From the NCBI GenBank assembly GCA_949296775.1, contig CASFQA010000001.1:372001-436000 (forward strand): 64,000 nucleotides of DNA, in the 5' to 3' direction. The stretch's first letter is position 1. Each line of letters starts with the position of its first letter. This DNA is from an uncultured bacterium. Its GTDB lineage: Bacteria > Bacillota_I > Bacilli_A > RFN20 > CAG-826. Below the pieces are notes generated by a model. That model had not been told where the DNA came from and made no database searches. It saw only the letters and a list, made by a program, of their open reading frames with translations. Made by a program: the position numbers and the translations under genes. Shown one piece after another: positions 25,062 through 32,683 of the stretch.

Positions 25062-27062
25062 TTATTTTTTCGCGGTTTTCTTAACCGTTTTCTTCGCCGC
25101 GGCTTTCTTCGCCGGGGCCTTTTTGGCCGCGGTTTTCTTCGCTATCGCCTTTTGGGCTTTCGGCGCGGCTTTCTTTTCGCTCGTTGGCTCTTCCTTTTTC
25201 TCGCTTTCCTTGGGTTTATCGACCCGGAGCTTGAGGATGAGGGCGCAATAGCTGCCGAGCTTGACGGTCACGTGGTATGGCCGATTCTCCGGACCGCCGG
25301 GATAAGTCGAGGTCGGGAGGCCGTTGTATTGGTTCCAGCCGCCATAGACGTCCTTATCGGAATTGAAGATCTCGTCATAGACCCCCGGGGTATAGGCCCC
25401 GACGTCATACCATTCGTAGTAATTCGGGGTCATGTTGTAGATGAACAAGAGCACCGAATCCCCATAGGACCGCTCGAAGGCGAACACCGACTGATCGGCG
25501 TTGTCGACCATGGTCCAGCGGAAATGGGCCGGGTTGTACTCCTCGACCTTCATCGCGTCCTCGGCCTGATAGATGAGGTTGAGGTCGCGGCACATCCTCT
25601 TGACCGAGTCGTGCTTGGGGAAGGAAAGGAGGTTCCAAGGCAAGGACCGCTGCTCATTCCATTCGTCGAAGGAGGCGAGCTCGTTGCCCATGAAGTTCAG
25701 CTTCTTCCCCGGATGGCCGAATTGGTAGGCATAGAGGTTCCGCAGCAGGGCGAACTTGGTATCGTAATCGCCCCACATCTTGTTGATGATGGTCCCTTTG
25801 CCGTGGACGACTTCGTCGTGGGACAAGGGGAGGAGGAAGTTCTCGGAATAGAAATAGGCCATCGAGAAGGTGAGCTTGTTGTGCTCATACTTTTTGTAAA
25901 TCGGGTCCTTGGAGTAATACTTGAGGGTATCGTTCATCCAGCCGAGGTCCCATTTATAATCGAAGCCCAGGCCGCCGTATTCGACCGGATGGGTGACTTT
26001 GGTGAAATCGGTCGAATCCTCGGCGATCATCATGACCCCGGGGTGGCGTTCGTGGAGCTTGTAGTTGAGCCGCTTGATGAACTCGGTCGCCCCGGTGTTC
26101 TCGCCATTGGCCTTGTTCCCGTCCCAATAGACGATGTTGGAGACGGCGTCGCAGCGGATCCCGTCGAAATGGAAATAGGTGAGGAAATAGTTCATCGCCG
26201 ACATCAGGAAGCTCCGGACCGGGTCTTTGCCGAGGTCGAACTGGGCCGAGCCCCACGGCGAGAGGGTGTGGGCGGGGTCGCTGTATTCGTATAGGCAGGT
26301 CCCGTCGAATTCCCGGAGGGCATAGTAATCGTTGGCGAAGTGGACGGGGGCGAAGTCGAGGATGACCCCGAACCCGGCGGCGTGGAGCCGGTCGACGAAA
26401 GACATCAGCTGCTTGGGGTTGCCGTACCGGCTATCGACCGAGAAGAAGCCGGTCGCTTGATAGCCCCAGGACCCATCGAATGGATACTGGGTGATCGGCA
26501 TGATCTCGACGTGGGTATAGCCGCATTCCTGCAAATAGGGGATCAAATAATCGGCCACTTCCTCATACGAGGGGTAACGGTCGAATATCTTCCCTTTCCA
26601 CGAGCCGAGGTGGATCTCGTAGATCGACATCGCCTTGTCGAAGTTCCGGTCCCGGGTCCGCATCCACTGCTCGTCGTGCCAGATGAAGTCCTCGATATTG
26701 AATAGGCGCGAGGCGGTCTGGGGGCGGTATTCGGAATAGAAGGCGAAGGGGTCGGCTTTATCGACGTATTCGCCTTTGGCGTTTTTGAAATGGTATTTGT
26801 AGGACTGATAATCGTGGAGGTTGCCGACGAAGCATTCATAGACGCCGGAGTCGTCGATCTTCTCCATCTTGTCGGCCCGAACGTCCCAGCCGTTCCATTC
26901 CCCGATGACCGAGACGTCGCTCGCTAAGGGGGCGTAGAGGCGGAAATAGACGCCATCGACCATCTTCCCGTCGAACTCCTTCCGCCCGAAGTGGGCGCCG
27001 AAGTAATTGAAAGCGTCGATGCTTTGACCCATCAGATAGTCATACAGTAATCCGTAAGCCAT
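25062..27062 (-). CDS. glgB: 1,4-alpha-glucan branching enzyme with lysine-rich tail
   Basis: 666 residues. An N-terminal carbohydrate-binding module (CBM48, about 35-120) contains GEWNGWDVRADKM. The GH13 barrel follows, with FAPVHF, GIRCDAVSNI (nucleophile Asp), MIAEDST (acid/base Glu) and LSHDEVVHGK. A C-terminal all-beta domain ends near residue 615. The enzyme makes alpha-1,6 branches in glycogen. The last 50 or so residues are unusual: an acidic-basic linker and then AAKK/PAKK-type repeats like a histone H1 tail, not normally part of GlgB. It heads the glgB-glgP-dUTPase-CBS operon. Confidence 0.95.
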   Translation of the reverse strand: MAYGLLYDYLMGQSIDAFNYFGAHFGRKEFDGKMVDGVYFRLYAPLASDVSVIGEWNGWDVRADKMEKIDDSGVYECFVGNLHDYQSYKYHFKNAKGEYVDKADPFAFYSEYRPQTASRLFNIEDFIWHDEQWMRTRDRNFDKAMSIYEIHLGSWKGKIFDRYPSYEEVADYLIPYLQECGYTHVEIMPITQYPFDGSWGYQATGFFSVDSRYGNPKQLMSFVDRLHAAGFGVILDFAPVHFANDYYALREFDGTCLYEYSDPAHTLSPWGSAQFDLGKDPVRSFLMSAMNYFLTYFHFDGIRCDAVSNIVYWDGNKANGENTGATEFIKRLNYKLHERHPGVMMIAEDSTDFTKVTHPVEYGGLGFDYKWDLGWMNDTLKYYSKDPIYKKYEHNKLTFSMAYFYSENFLLPLSHDEVVHGKGTIINKMWGDYDTKFALLRNLYAYQFGHPGKKLNFMGNELASFDEWNEQRSLPWNLLSFPKHDSVKRMCRDLNLIYQAEDAMKVEEYNPAHFRWTMVDNADQSVFAFERSYGDSVLLFIYNMTPNYYEWYDVGAYTPGVYDEIFNSDKDVYGGWNQYNGLPTSTYPGGPENRPYHVTVKLGSYCALILKLRVDKPKESEKKEEPTSEKKAAPKAQKAIAKKTAAKKAPAKKAAAKKTVKKTAKK

Positions 27063-27095
27063 ATATTCAAGGTTTCTCCTTTTTCTCTAGCCGGC

Positions 27096-27104
27096 ATTAT
27101 AGCA
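27096..27104 (-). promoter_or_regulatory. Extended -10 promoter of glgB
   Basis: The minus strand reads TGCTATAAT, a perfect extended -10, 34 bases before the glgB ATG. No good -35 is visible, as expected for extended -10 promoters. Confidence 0.65.
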
Positions 27105-27136
27105 ATTTAAAGAAAAGTAAAGAAGAGGAAGTAAAC

Positions 27137-27381
27137 GCTGGCGCGTATATGCGCGCAAGGAACCGGCCATCCACGAGCGCTCCGCCTCTTAAGGAAGCGG
27201 CGAGGATTTGGTCTTGGCGCGTTGCTAAGGCAGATGGCACATCCGCTTTGTTCCCTTGATAAAGCGGTAATTCGCCATCAGTAGAGGGAATAGTTAGTCA
27301 AGCTAAGGCGCATCCACGGGGCAGACTGCTCCTCCCCGGCCCTTCTCGCCTTAACTCCGTTTGATCAAGGAGAGAACGGAG
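27137..27381. ncRNA. Candidate structured RNA between glgB and a lipoprotein gene
   Basis: A non-coding stretch with dense complementary segments. H1 pairs GATGGC (27233-27238) with GCCATC (27274-27279) and CCGCTTT (27243-27249) with AAAGCGG (27261-27267). H2 pairs TAAGGCG (27304-27310) with CGCCTTA (27347-27353), enclosing CGGGG/CCCCG. H3 pairs CTCCGTT (27355-27361) with AACGGAG (27375-27381). The H1 loop holds CCTTGAT and the H3 loop ATCAAGG, which are complementary. A smaller stem CCGC/GCGG lies at 27182-27200. I cannot match it to RNase P, tmRNA, SRP or 6S RNA. The strand is undetermined, and no clear terminator is seen. Confidence 0.45.
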
Positions 27382-27411
27382 AAAGAAAATTAGGTCAGAC
27401 CCTGGCCGTGG

Positions 27412-28326
27412 CTAAAACTTTTTGTCGACCTGGTTCAGCTTGATCTTGTTGTCGTCAGAGAAGAAATCCGGATCGACGACGTATCGCCGGGAAAGATCGC
27501 TATATGGCAAACGAGTGAACCCGGCGTTCGGCTGATCGACGTCTTCGAACACCCCAAGCGTCAAAATCCCGTCTTCATAATAGCCAGTCGCTACCGGCTC
27601 TCCTTGCCCGATATGCCCGTACTCGCCGTAGATATAGAGCTTTTCGCCGTTGCTGATCCGATAGCATCGCAAAGCGGAATACGTCCTCACAATGCAACGC
27701 GGCGGAAGCTTGTCGAGCGGTATCTCGATCGTCCACTCCGGCGAGTCGAATACCCCGATCTCAAAATAATCGTCTTCCTTCGTTACCATCACCTGCCCGA
27801 ACCGGTGGTCTTCGCCTTTTAGCATTCCCCGAAGGTCGACTTCCAAGGGCTTGAGCTCATATTTCAGCCAAGTTTCGGTGGAAGTCGGCCCCTCATAGGA
27901 TAGAGGCGGGGCTTCCCCGGTCGGAAAATAGAACAAGGTGGTCAGTATGCAAAACCGGAAATCGTCGTAATTCTCCGATGTCACGATGACGCAGTCAGTT
28001 CGGTCGCCGTTGAAGCACGGGATGAAGGGCATCCCCCCGAAAATGAAGCCGAGTTCGAAAACGCCGGAAGTGATGGGTTCGATCGGATAGGAAGCGCCGA
28101 TGCCGAAGTGATACGTATAAGGTTCGGGATTCGGCAAAGGGAAATACCAATTGGGGTCGAGCCATCCAACGGTCACGATGTTATCCGTTTTGCCGTCTTG
28201 GTGGAGCTCGGACCGAAGGGCGAATTCGTCTTCGTCGATGCGCTCGAAATAGGCGAAGCCGGCGCCTTCCCCGCCGCACCCGCAGGTTAAACATGCCACG
28301 GCCAGCAAAGAAAGTTTGTTTTTCAT
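27412..28326 (-). CDS. Putative lipoprotein partner of the secreted HEXXH protein
   Basis: 304 residues. A short hydrophobic signal is followed by CLTCGCGGEGAG, so lipidation at one of the cysteines is likely although the lipobox is not canonical. The mature part is rich in Phe, Tyr, Pro and acidic residues with strands such as YTYHFGIGASYP. No family is recognised. Its ATG overlaps the stop of the metallopeptidase-like gene upstream, so the two are coupled. A role as anchor, chaperone or substrate of that protein is inference. Confidence 0.7.
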   Translation of the reverse strand: MKNKLSLLAVACLTCGCGGEGAGFAYFERIDEDEFALRSELHQDGKTDNIVTVGWLDPNWYFPLPNPEPYTYHFGIGASYPIEPITSGVFELGFIFGGMPFIPCFNGDRTDCVIVTSENYDDFRFCILTTLFYFPTGEAPPLSYEGPTSTETWLKYELKPLEVDLRGMLKGEDHRFGQVMVTKEDDYFEIGVFDSPEWTIEIPLDKLPPRCIVRTYSALRCYRISNGEKLYIYGEYGHIGQGEPVATGYYEDGILTLGVFEDVDQPNAGFTRLPYSDLSRRYVVDPDFFSDDNKIKLNQVDKKF

Positions 28327-30269
28327 TGGGTGCTCACCTCCAATAGTGAGGAGGGGAAATGAACGTATTCAAGCTCGGTCCGCCCCGCGACCTTGAGGTA
28401 TACCGCACCTCCACCGGCATCGCCGACGATGGTATCCCAGGTCGACGAGGACGGGTTCCACGAATATGAATCGTGGCTGCTGATGGCGTATATCGGCATC
28501 AGCTCTTCGTTATAGACGGTCAGGTAGAAGGAGACGAAGGGATGGGTGGTCGACCCACCAGTCCCCTCCCAGGAGAACCTCGGCCGGCCGAAGGCGAAGC
28601 TGACCGCAAGGTTCTTGGGCGAGAAGTCGAGCCGCTCGAGCAGCGTGCCGAGGGCGAAGGAGTCGTCATCGTCCAAGACATCCAAGGCGTGATTCACGAA
28701 GCTGCCGGCGGTTTTGCTGGCCCCGATGTGATCGAGCATCGATATGACCGCCGCGTCCCCGAGGCCCAAGCCGTCGTAAAGGTCGACGCGGGAGTCCGCC
28801 ATCTTGTAAAGCAGCTGGCTGATGGCGTATTCGTTGCCCGCGCCTTTGGGAATTACGGTGAATTCTCCATGGGTATAGCCGTAATCGTCAAAGTTGTACG
28901 AATAGCCGTTCGCGGTCGTATAGGCCCTGTCGTTTGCCAGCGGAACGGTCGCCAAGGCCTCCGAGTTGTGGCGGAGCGCCGCCTGCCCCAGATAGGTGGC
29001 CAAGCCTTCCGTCCAAGCGAACTCGAGGCCTTCTTCGGGCGTGTTCGAATACTGGGAATGAGCGAACTCATCGATCATATTGAGATCGTCGGAATGGTCC
29101 ATGGCCCATTCCCCCAAATGCGCCCATCCGAGTTCCGAGGAAAGGAAGTGGCCGTACTCGTGAGCAACCGTGTCCCAGTCTTCGTATGTACAAATGGAAG
29201 AAGAACCACCGGAATGGTAAGGGTCAACCTTGATTATTCGCGATTGGTCATCAGTGACTAGAAAATAGGGATTGCCAAAAGAATCGGAGTAAGCGATGGT
29301 TAGCTGGTGCAAAGTCCGATTCCCGGCAATGCTTTGGCCAAAAAGCGAACAATATGCACCAATCTCGAAAAGTTGGAAGAAATGATTGGCTTCGGAATCG
29401 GAGGCCAGTTTCAACGAAAAAACGCGATTCCTAACAACGTTATCAATGGAAAAAATGTACAAATCATGGCTTTCCTCGTCGCCTTGACTCACCTGAACCT
29501 GTTCGTTATAGGCAAGAACGTCTACCGAAAAGGAATCGGCATCGGCAGCCGAGACGGAAAGCGTTTTAAGGGTCGCCTCTCCATTTTCATCGGTAACCGC
29601 AGAGCTTAGCTTGGTCTTTGCCCCATCAACGATTTTATACAGTTCAACCGTCACGTAGGCAAGGGGCTGTTCATTGCCATCGCCGTCGGTCCAAGAAAGC
29701 GACGGATAAAAGTAATCATAAAGGCTTACAGGAGGAGGCGGAATGATTGGGCCTAAAGAGGGGGTCGTATCCTCGACCAAGAGCCGAGCGGAACTGACAA
29801 GACGAGAATGCTCCGCCTCGCCAATCGTCCCGTTTTCGAAAGCGTCATCGTAATAGGCGACCTTGGCTGAAGCTAGGGAAAGACAGGAAGCATACCATCC
29901 GCCGCCCGCCTTAAAGAAATAGGCCGCCGGCAAGCTGATAGACCCAGAGTTATCGACGACTCGCGTCGCCAAAGAACATTCTTCGGAGGCTAGGAAGACG
30001 GATATGATGACGGATTCGCCGATCGGCGAAACGTCTATCACCTGGCAACCGTCAGTCTCGAATCCCCCAATTGCCTGCCCAGCAGAGAGATGCAAAGTCA
30101 ACATCACGTCCCGCCCGCGATAAAACGGGTGAACGTTTGAAAAGACGGCGTTTTCCGTTTCTCCCGGCGAATAGGCGATTGCCGATTGCTCAACCGGAAA
30201 AGATTCAAAGCCCCGGGGGCCGGCGAACGAACCCAATAACGAGAACAGGAACAAGCTTTCGGCCAGCAT
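28323..30269 (-). CDS. Secreted zinc metallopeptidase-like protein (HEYGH)
   Basis: 648 residues with an N-terminal signal peptide (about 1-20) and an excellent AAGGAG site. About 60-330 is a beta-rich region containing a transthyretin/CnaB-like segment YVTVELYKIVDGAKTKL. The catalytic-looking part lies near residue 380: VAHEYGHFLSSELGW (HExxH). It is followed by EGLATYLGQAALRHN, whose Glu could be the third zinc ligand of a gluzincin. A fibronectin-like tail ends the protein. The substrate is unknown; an extracellular or cell-surface protease is most likely. Confidence 0.8.
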   Translation of the reverse strand: MLAESLFLFSLLGSFAGPRGFESFPVEQSAIAYSPGETENAVFSNVHPFYRGRDVMLTLHLSAGQAIGGFETDGCQVIDVSPIGESVIISVFLASEECSLATRVVDNSGSISLPAAYFFKAGGGWYASCLSLASAKVAYYDDAFENGTIGEAEHSRLVSSARLLVEDTTPSLGPIIPPPPVSLYDYFYPSLSWTDGDGNEQPLAYVTVELYKIVDGAKTKLSSAVTDENGEATLKTLSVSAADADSFSVDVLAYNEQVQVSQGDEESHDLYIFSIDNVVRNRVFSLKLASDSEANHFFQLFEIGAYCSLFGQSIAGNRTLHQLTIAYSDSFGNPYFLVTDDQSRIIKVDPYHSGGSSSICTYEDWDTVAHEYGHFLSSELGWAHLGEWAMDHSDDLNMIDEFAHSQYSNTPEEGLEFAWTEGLATYLGQAALRHNSEALATVPLANDRAYTTANGYSYNFDDYGYTHGEFTVIPKGAGNEYAISQLLYKMADSRVDLYDGLGLGDAAVISMLDHIGASKTAGSFVNHALDVLDDDDSFALGTLLERLDFSPKNLAVSFAFGRPRFSWEGTGGSTTHPFVSFYLTVYNEELMPIYAISSHDSYSWNPSSSTWDTIVGDAGGGAVYLKVAGRTELEYVHFPSSLLEVSTQ

Positions 30270-30396
30270 GGGTTTGTCTCCTTGGTTTTTATTTTAAGGT
30301 AAGGGCACTCGAAGTCAAGGAAAGGCAAAAAGGGGCGCTTTTTCATTGGAAAAGGGCTTTTCAATCGCATATCTCGACACCGATGCGGCGGAGTTG

Positions 30397-30405
30397 TGCT
30401 ATCAT
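30397..30405 (+). promoter_or_regulatory. Extended -10 promoter of ackA-nrnA
   Basis: TGCTATCAT, an extended -10, lies 31 bases before the ackA ATG. A TCGACA-like -35 is present but at a wide spacing. AGGAG at 30421-30425 provides the ribosome site. Confidence 0.5.
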
Positions 30406-30436
30406 AGGCCCGCTAGAAAAAGGAGAACATGCGCAT

Positions 30437-31639
30437 ATGGCAAAAGTAATGGCGGTCAACGCCGGCAGCAGCACGCTGAAATACAAGCTTTTCGAGATGC
30501 CCGAGGGGAAGGTCCTCTGCTCGGGGATGGCCGATCGGATCGGCCATGAGGACGGGATCTTCAAAATCAAATACGATGGGAAAGAAGAGAAGATCACCCT
30601 CCCCCTGCCCGACCATTCAAAAGCGGTCGAGCTTTTGCTCGAGGCCCTGACCAAATATGGGGTCGTCAAGCACCTCGACGAGATCAAATGCGTCGGCCAT
30701 CGGGTCGTCCAAGGGGGGAAATACTTCTCCCATTCGGTCGATTTCGACCTCGACGCGGCCAAAAAGATCGAGTCGCTCACCCCGCTTGACCCCCTCCACG
30801 CCCCGGCCCACCTCACCGGATGGAAAGCCTTTGAGGACGCCCTTCCCGGGGTTCCGGAGATCGCGGTCTTCGACACCGCCTTCCACCAAACCATGGAACC
30901 GGAGGATTACCTGTTCCCGATCCCCTATGAATTGACCGAGAAATACGATTGCCGCCGTTACGGGGCCCATGGCACCAGCCATCAATACCTGTCCATCAAA
31001 GGGCAGGAGGATTTCCTTTCCGGCTACGAGCATACCCGCATCATCTCCTGCCATTTGGGCTCCGGCTCGAGCTTAGCCGCCATCAAGGACGGGAAATGCG
31101 TCGCCACCTCGATGGGGCTCACCCCCTTAGGCGGGGTCATGATGGGGACGCGGACCGGTGACCTCGACCCCTCGGTGATGGAATACCTTTGCACCTGCAC
31201 CGGCCTCTCAGTCGAGGAAATGTATGATATCTTCAACAAAAAATCCGGATTCCTCGGGGTTTCGGGGCTATCCAACGATACCCGGGACGTCGAAGACGCC
31301 GCCATCGCCGGGGATGAGCGCTGCCTCAACGCCGTCAAGCTCTTCGCCCGGCGGGTCGCCGATTACATCGGCCAATACTTCGTCCGGCTTGGCGGGGCCG
31401 ACCTCATCGTCTTCTCGGCCGGCATCGGGGAGAATTCCGGCTACTTCCGCCGCCTCATCCTCCAAGATTGCGAGGAAGCGCTCGGATTGAAGATCGATTA
31501 TGGGAAAAACGAGCCGCTTCGGGGGAAGGAGGAGCTCATCTCCTTGCCGGAATCGAAGATCAAGGTCGCCGTCATCCCGACCGACGAGGAATACATGATC
31601 GCCCTCGATTGCTATAAGAGGATCGAAGATGCCGCTTAA
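30437..31639 (+). CDS. ackA: Acetate kinase
   Basis: 400 residues from the ATG giving MAKVMAVNAGSSTLKYKLF, the family start; the frame is open much further upstream only by chance. It interconverts acetyl phosphate plus ADP with acetate plus ATP, the ATP-yielding last step of acetate fermentation. The ASKHA features are visible: NAGSSTLKYK, CVGHRVVQGG, FDTAFHQTM, RRYGAHGTSHQY, SCHLGSGSSLAAI and FSAGIGENS. It overlaps the downstream DHH gene by 11 bases, so the two are co-translated. No pta is in the window. Confidence 0.97.
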   Translation: MAKVMAVNAGSSTLKYKLFEMPEGKVLCSGMADRIGHEDGIFKIKYDGKEEKITLPLPDHSKAVELLLEALTKYGVVKHLDEIKCVGHRVVQGGKYFSHSVDFDLDAAKKIESLTPLDPLHAPAHLTGWKAFEDALPGVPEIAVFDTAFHQTMEPEDYLFPIPYELTEKYDCRRYGAHGTSHQYLSIKGQEDFLSGYEHTRIISCHLGSGSSLAAIKDGKCVATSMGLTPLGGVMMGTRTGDLDPSVMEYLCTCTGLSVEEMYDIFNKKSGFLGVSGLSNDTRDVEDAAIAGDERCLNAVKLFARRVADYIGQYFVRLGGADLIVFSAGIGENSGYFRRLILQDCEEALGLKIDYGKNEPLRGKEELISLPESKIKVAVIPTDEEYMIALDCYKRIEDAA

Positions 31640-32642
31640 CAAAAAGCTCGACCCCGAGATCGTGGGCTTCGCGCTGGCCCACCAAAAGCAATACAACGCC
31701 ATCTATTCCGCCATTAAGCGGTATCAGAAGATCGTCGTCTTCCGCCACATCAAGCCCGACTTCGACGCCATGGGGACCCAAATGGGGGTTTACACCTTCA
31801 TCAAGGACAACTTCCCGGAGAAGGAGGTCCATTTCGTCGGGGATAACCACGTGACCTTCACCCCGCGCCTTTTCCCCGCGACCGAATCCTTGCCCAACGA
31901 TTGGTTCGCGGGCCGCGACTTCCTCGCCATCATCTGCGACGTCGGGGATAAGGAAAGGATCGCCGACCCCCGCTTCGCCAAAGCCAAATACAAGATCAAG
32001 ATCGACCACCACCCCTGCAAAGCCGAGGTCGCCCCGAAAGCCACGGTCTGCGATTTAAGCAAGGCCGCCGCCGCCGAAGTGGCCGCCAACATCCTCTTGT
32101 CCTGGAAAGGGACTAAGCTATCCGCGGAAGCCGCCCGTTATCTTTACATCGGCCTCGTCGGGGATTCGGGACGGTTCATGTTCTCCTCGACCACCGGCCA
32201 TACCTTCGCCATCGCCAAGGCCCTGATCGAAACCGGCTTCGACCTCCGCTCGACTTACCTAAGCATGTACGAGAAGAAGCTCGATTCCCTCTATTCCCAA
32301 GCCTATGTCCTCTCCAACTTCCGCGTCTCGCCCCACGGGGTCGCCTATTACCTGCTACCCTGCGAGGTCCAGGAAAAGCTCAAGATCACGACCGAGCAAG
32401 GCAAAGAGAACGTCAACATGTTCTCCAACATCGAAGGGATCAACGCCTGGTGCTCGATCACCGAGGACCCCGACCCGAAGGAACCGTGTTGGCGGATCTC
32501 GATCCGCTCGAAGAAGGAGGACATCTCCCCCATCGCCTTCAAATGGGGCGGGGGCGGCCACGCCCAAGCCTCCGGGGCGAAAATCAAAGACCTGAGCGAG
32601 CTCGACGCCTTCATCGGCGACCTCGACGCTCTCTTCGCCTAG
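31629..32642 (+). CDS. nrnA: DHH-family phosphoesterase, NrnA-like
   Basis: 337 residues. The N-terminal DHH domain shows RHIKPDFDAMGTQMG, CDVGDKERI and the KIDHHPC motif. The C-terminal DHHA1 domain shows GGGGHAQASGA. This two-domain form without membrane helices matches NrnA, which degrades short RNA oligomers and pAp in Bacilli. Cleavage of linear cyclic-dinucleotide products is a further known activity of related enzymes. It is co-transcribed with ackA and followed by a perfect hairpin terminator that begins at its stop codon. Confidence 0.92.
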   Translation: MPLNKKLDPEIVGFALAHQKQYNAIYSAIKRYQKIVVFRHIKPDFDAMGTQMGVYTFIKDNFPEKEVHFVGDNHVTFTPRLFPATESLPNDWFAGRDFLAIICDVGDKERIADPRFAKAKYKIKIDHHPCKAEVAPKATVCDLSKAAAAEVAANILLSWKGTKLSAEAARYLYIGLVGDSGRFMFSSTTGHTFAIAKALIETGFDLRSTYLSMYEKKLDSLYSQAYVLSNFRVSPHGVAYYLLPCEVQEKLKITTEQGKENVNMFSNIEGINAWCSITEDPDPKEPCWRISIRSKKEDISPIAFKWGGGGHAQASGAKIKDLSELDAFIGDLDALFA

Positions 32643-32666
32643 GGGATATCCCCTAGGTTTTCTTTT
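32638..32666 (+). terminator. Terminator after nrnA
   Basis: CCTAGGGGATATCCCCTAGG is a perfect 20-base palindrome ending in TTTTCTTTT. The TAG stop of nrnA lies inside the left arm. Confidence 0.88.
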
Positions 32667-32669
32667 AAG

Positions 32670-32677
32670 TGTATAAT
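32670..32677 (+). promoter_or_regulatory. -10 box of dnaE
   Basis: TGTATAAT ends six bases before the GTG start of dnaE. Transcription would begin at or very near the start codon, so the message may be leaderless. No -35 is visible because the terminator hairpin occupies that position. Confidence 0.5.
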
Positions 32678-32683
32678 AAACGG

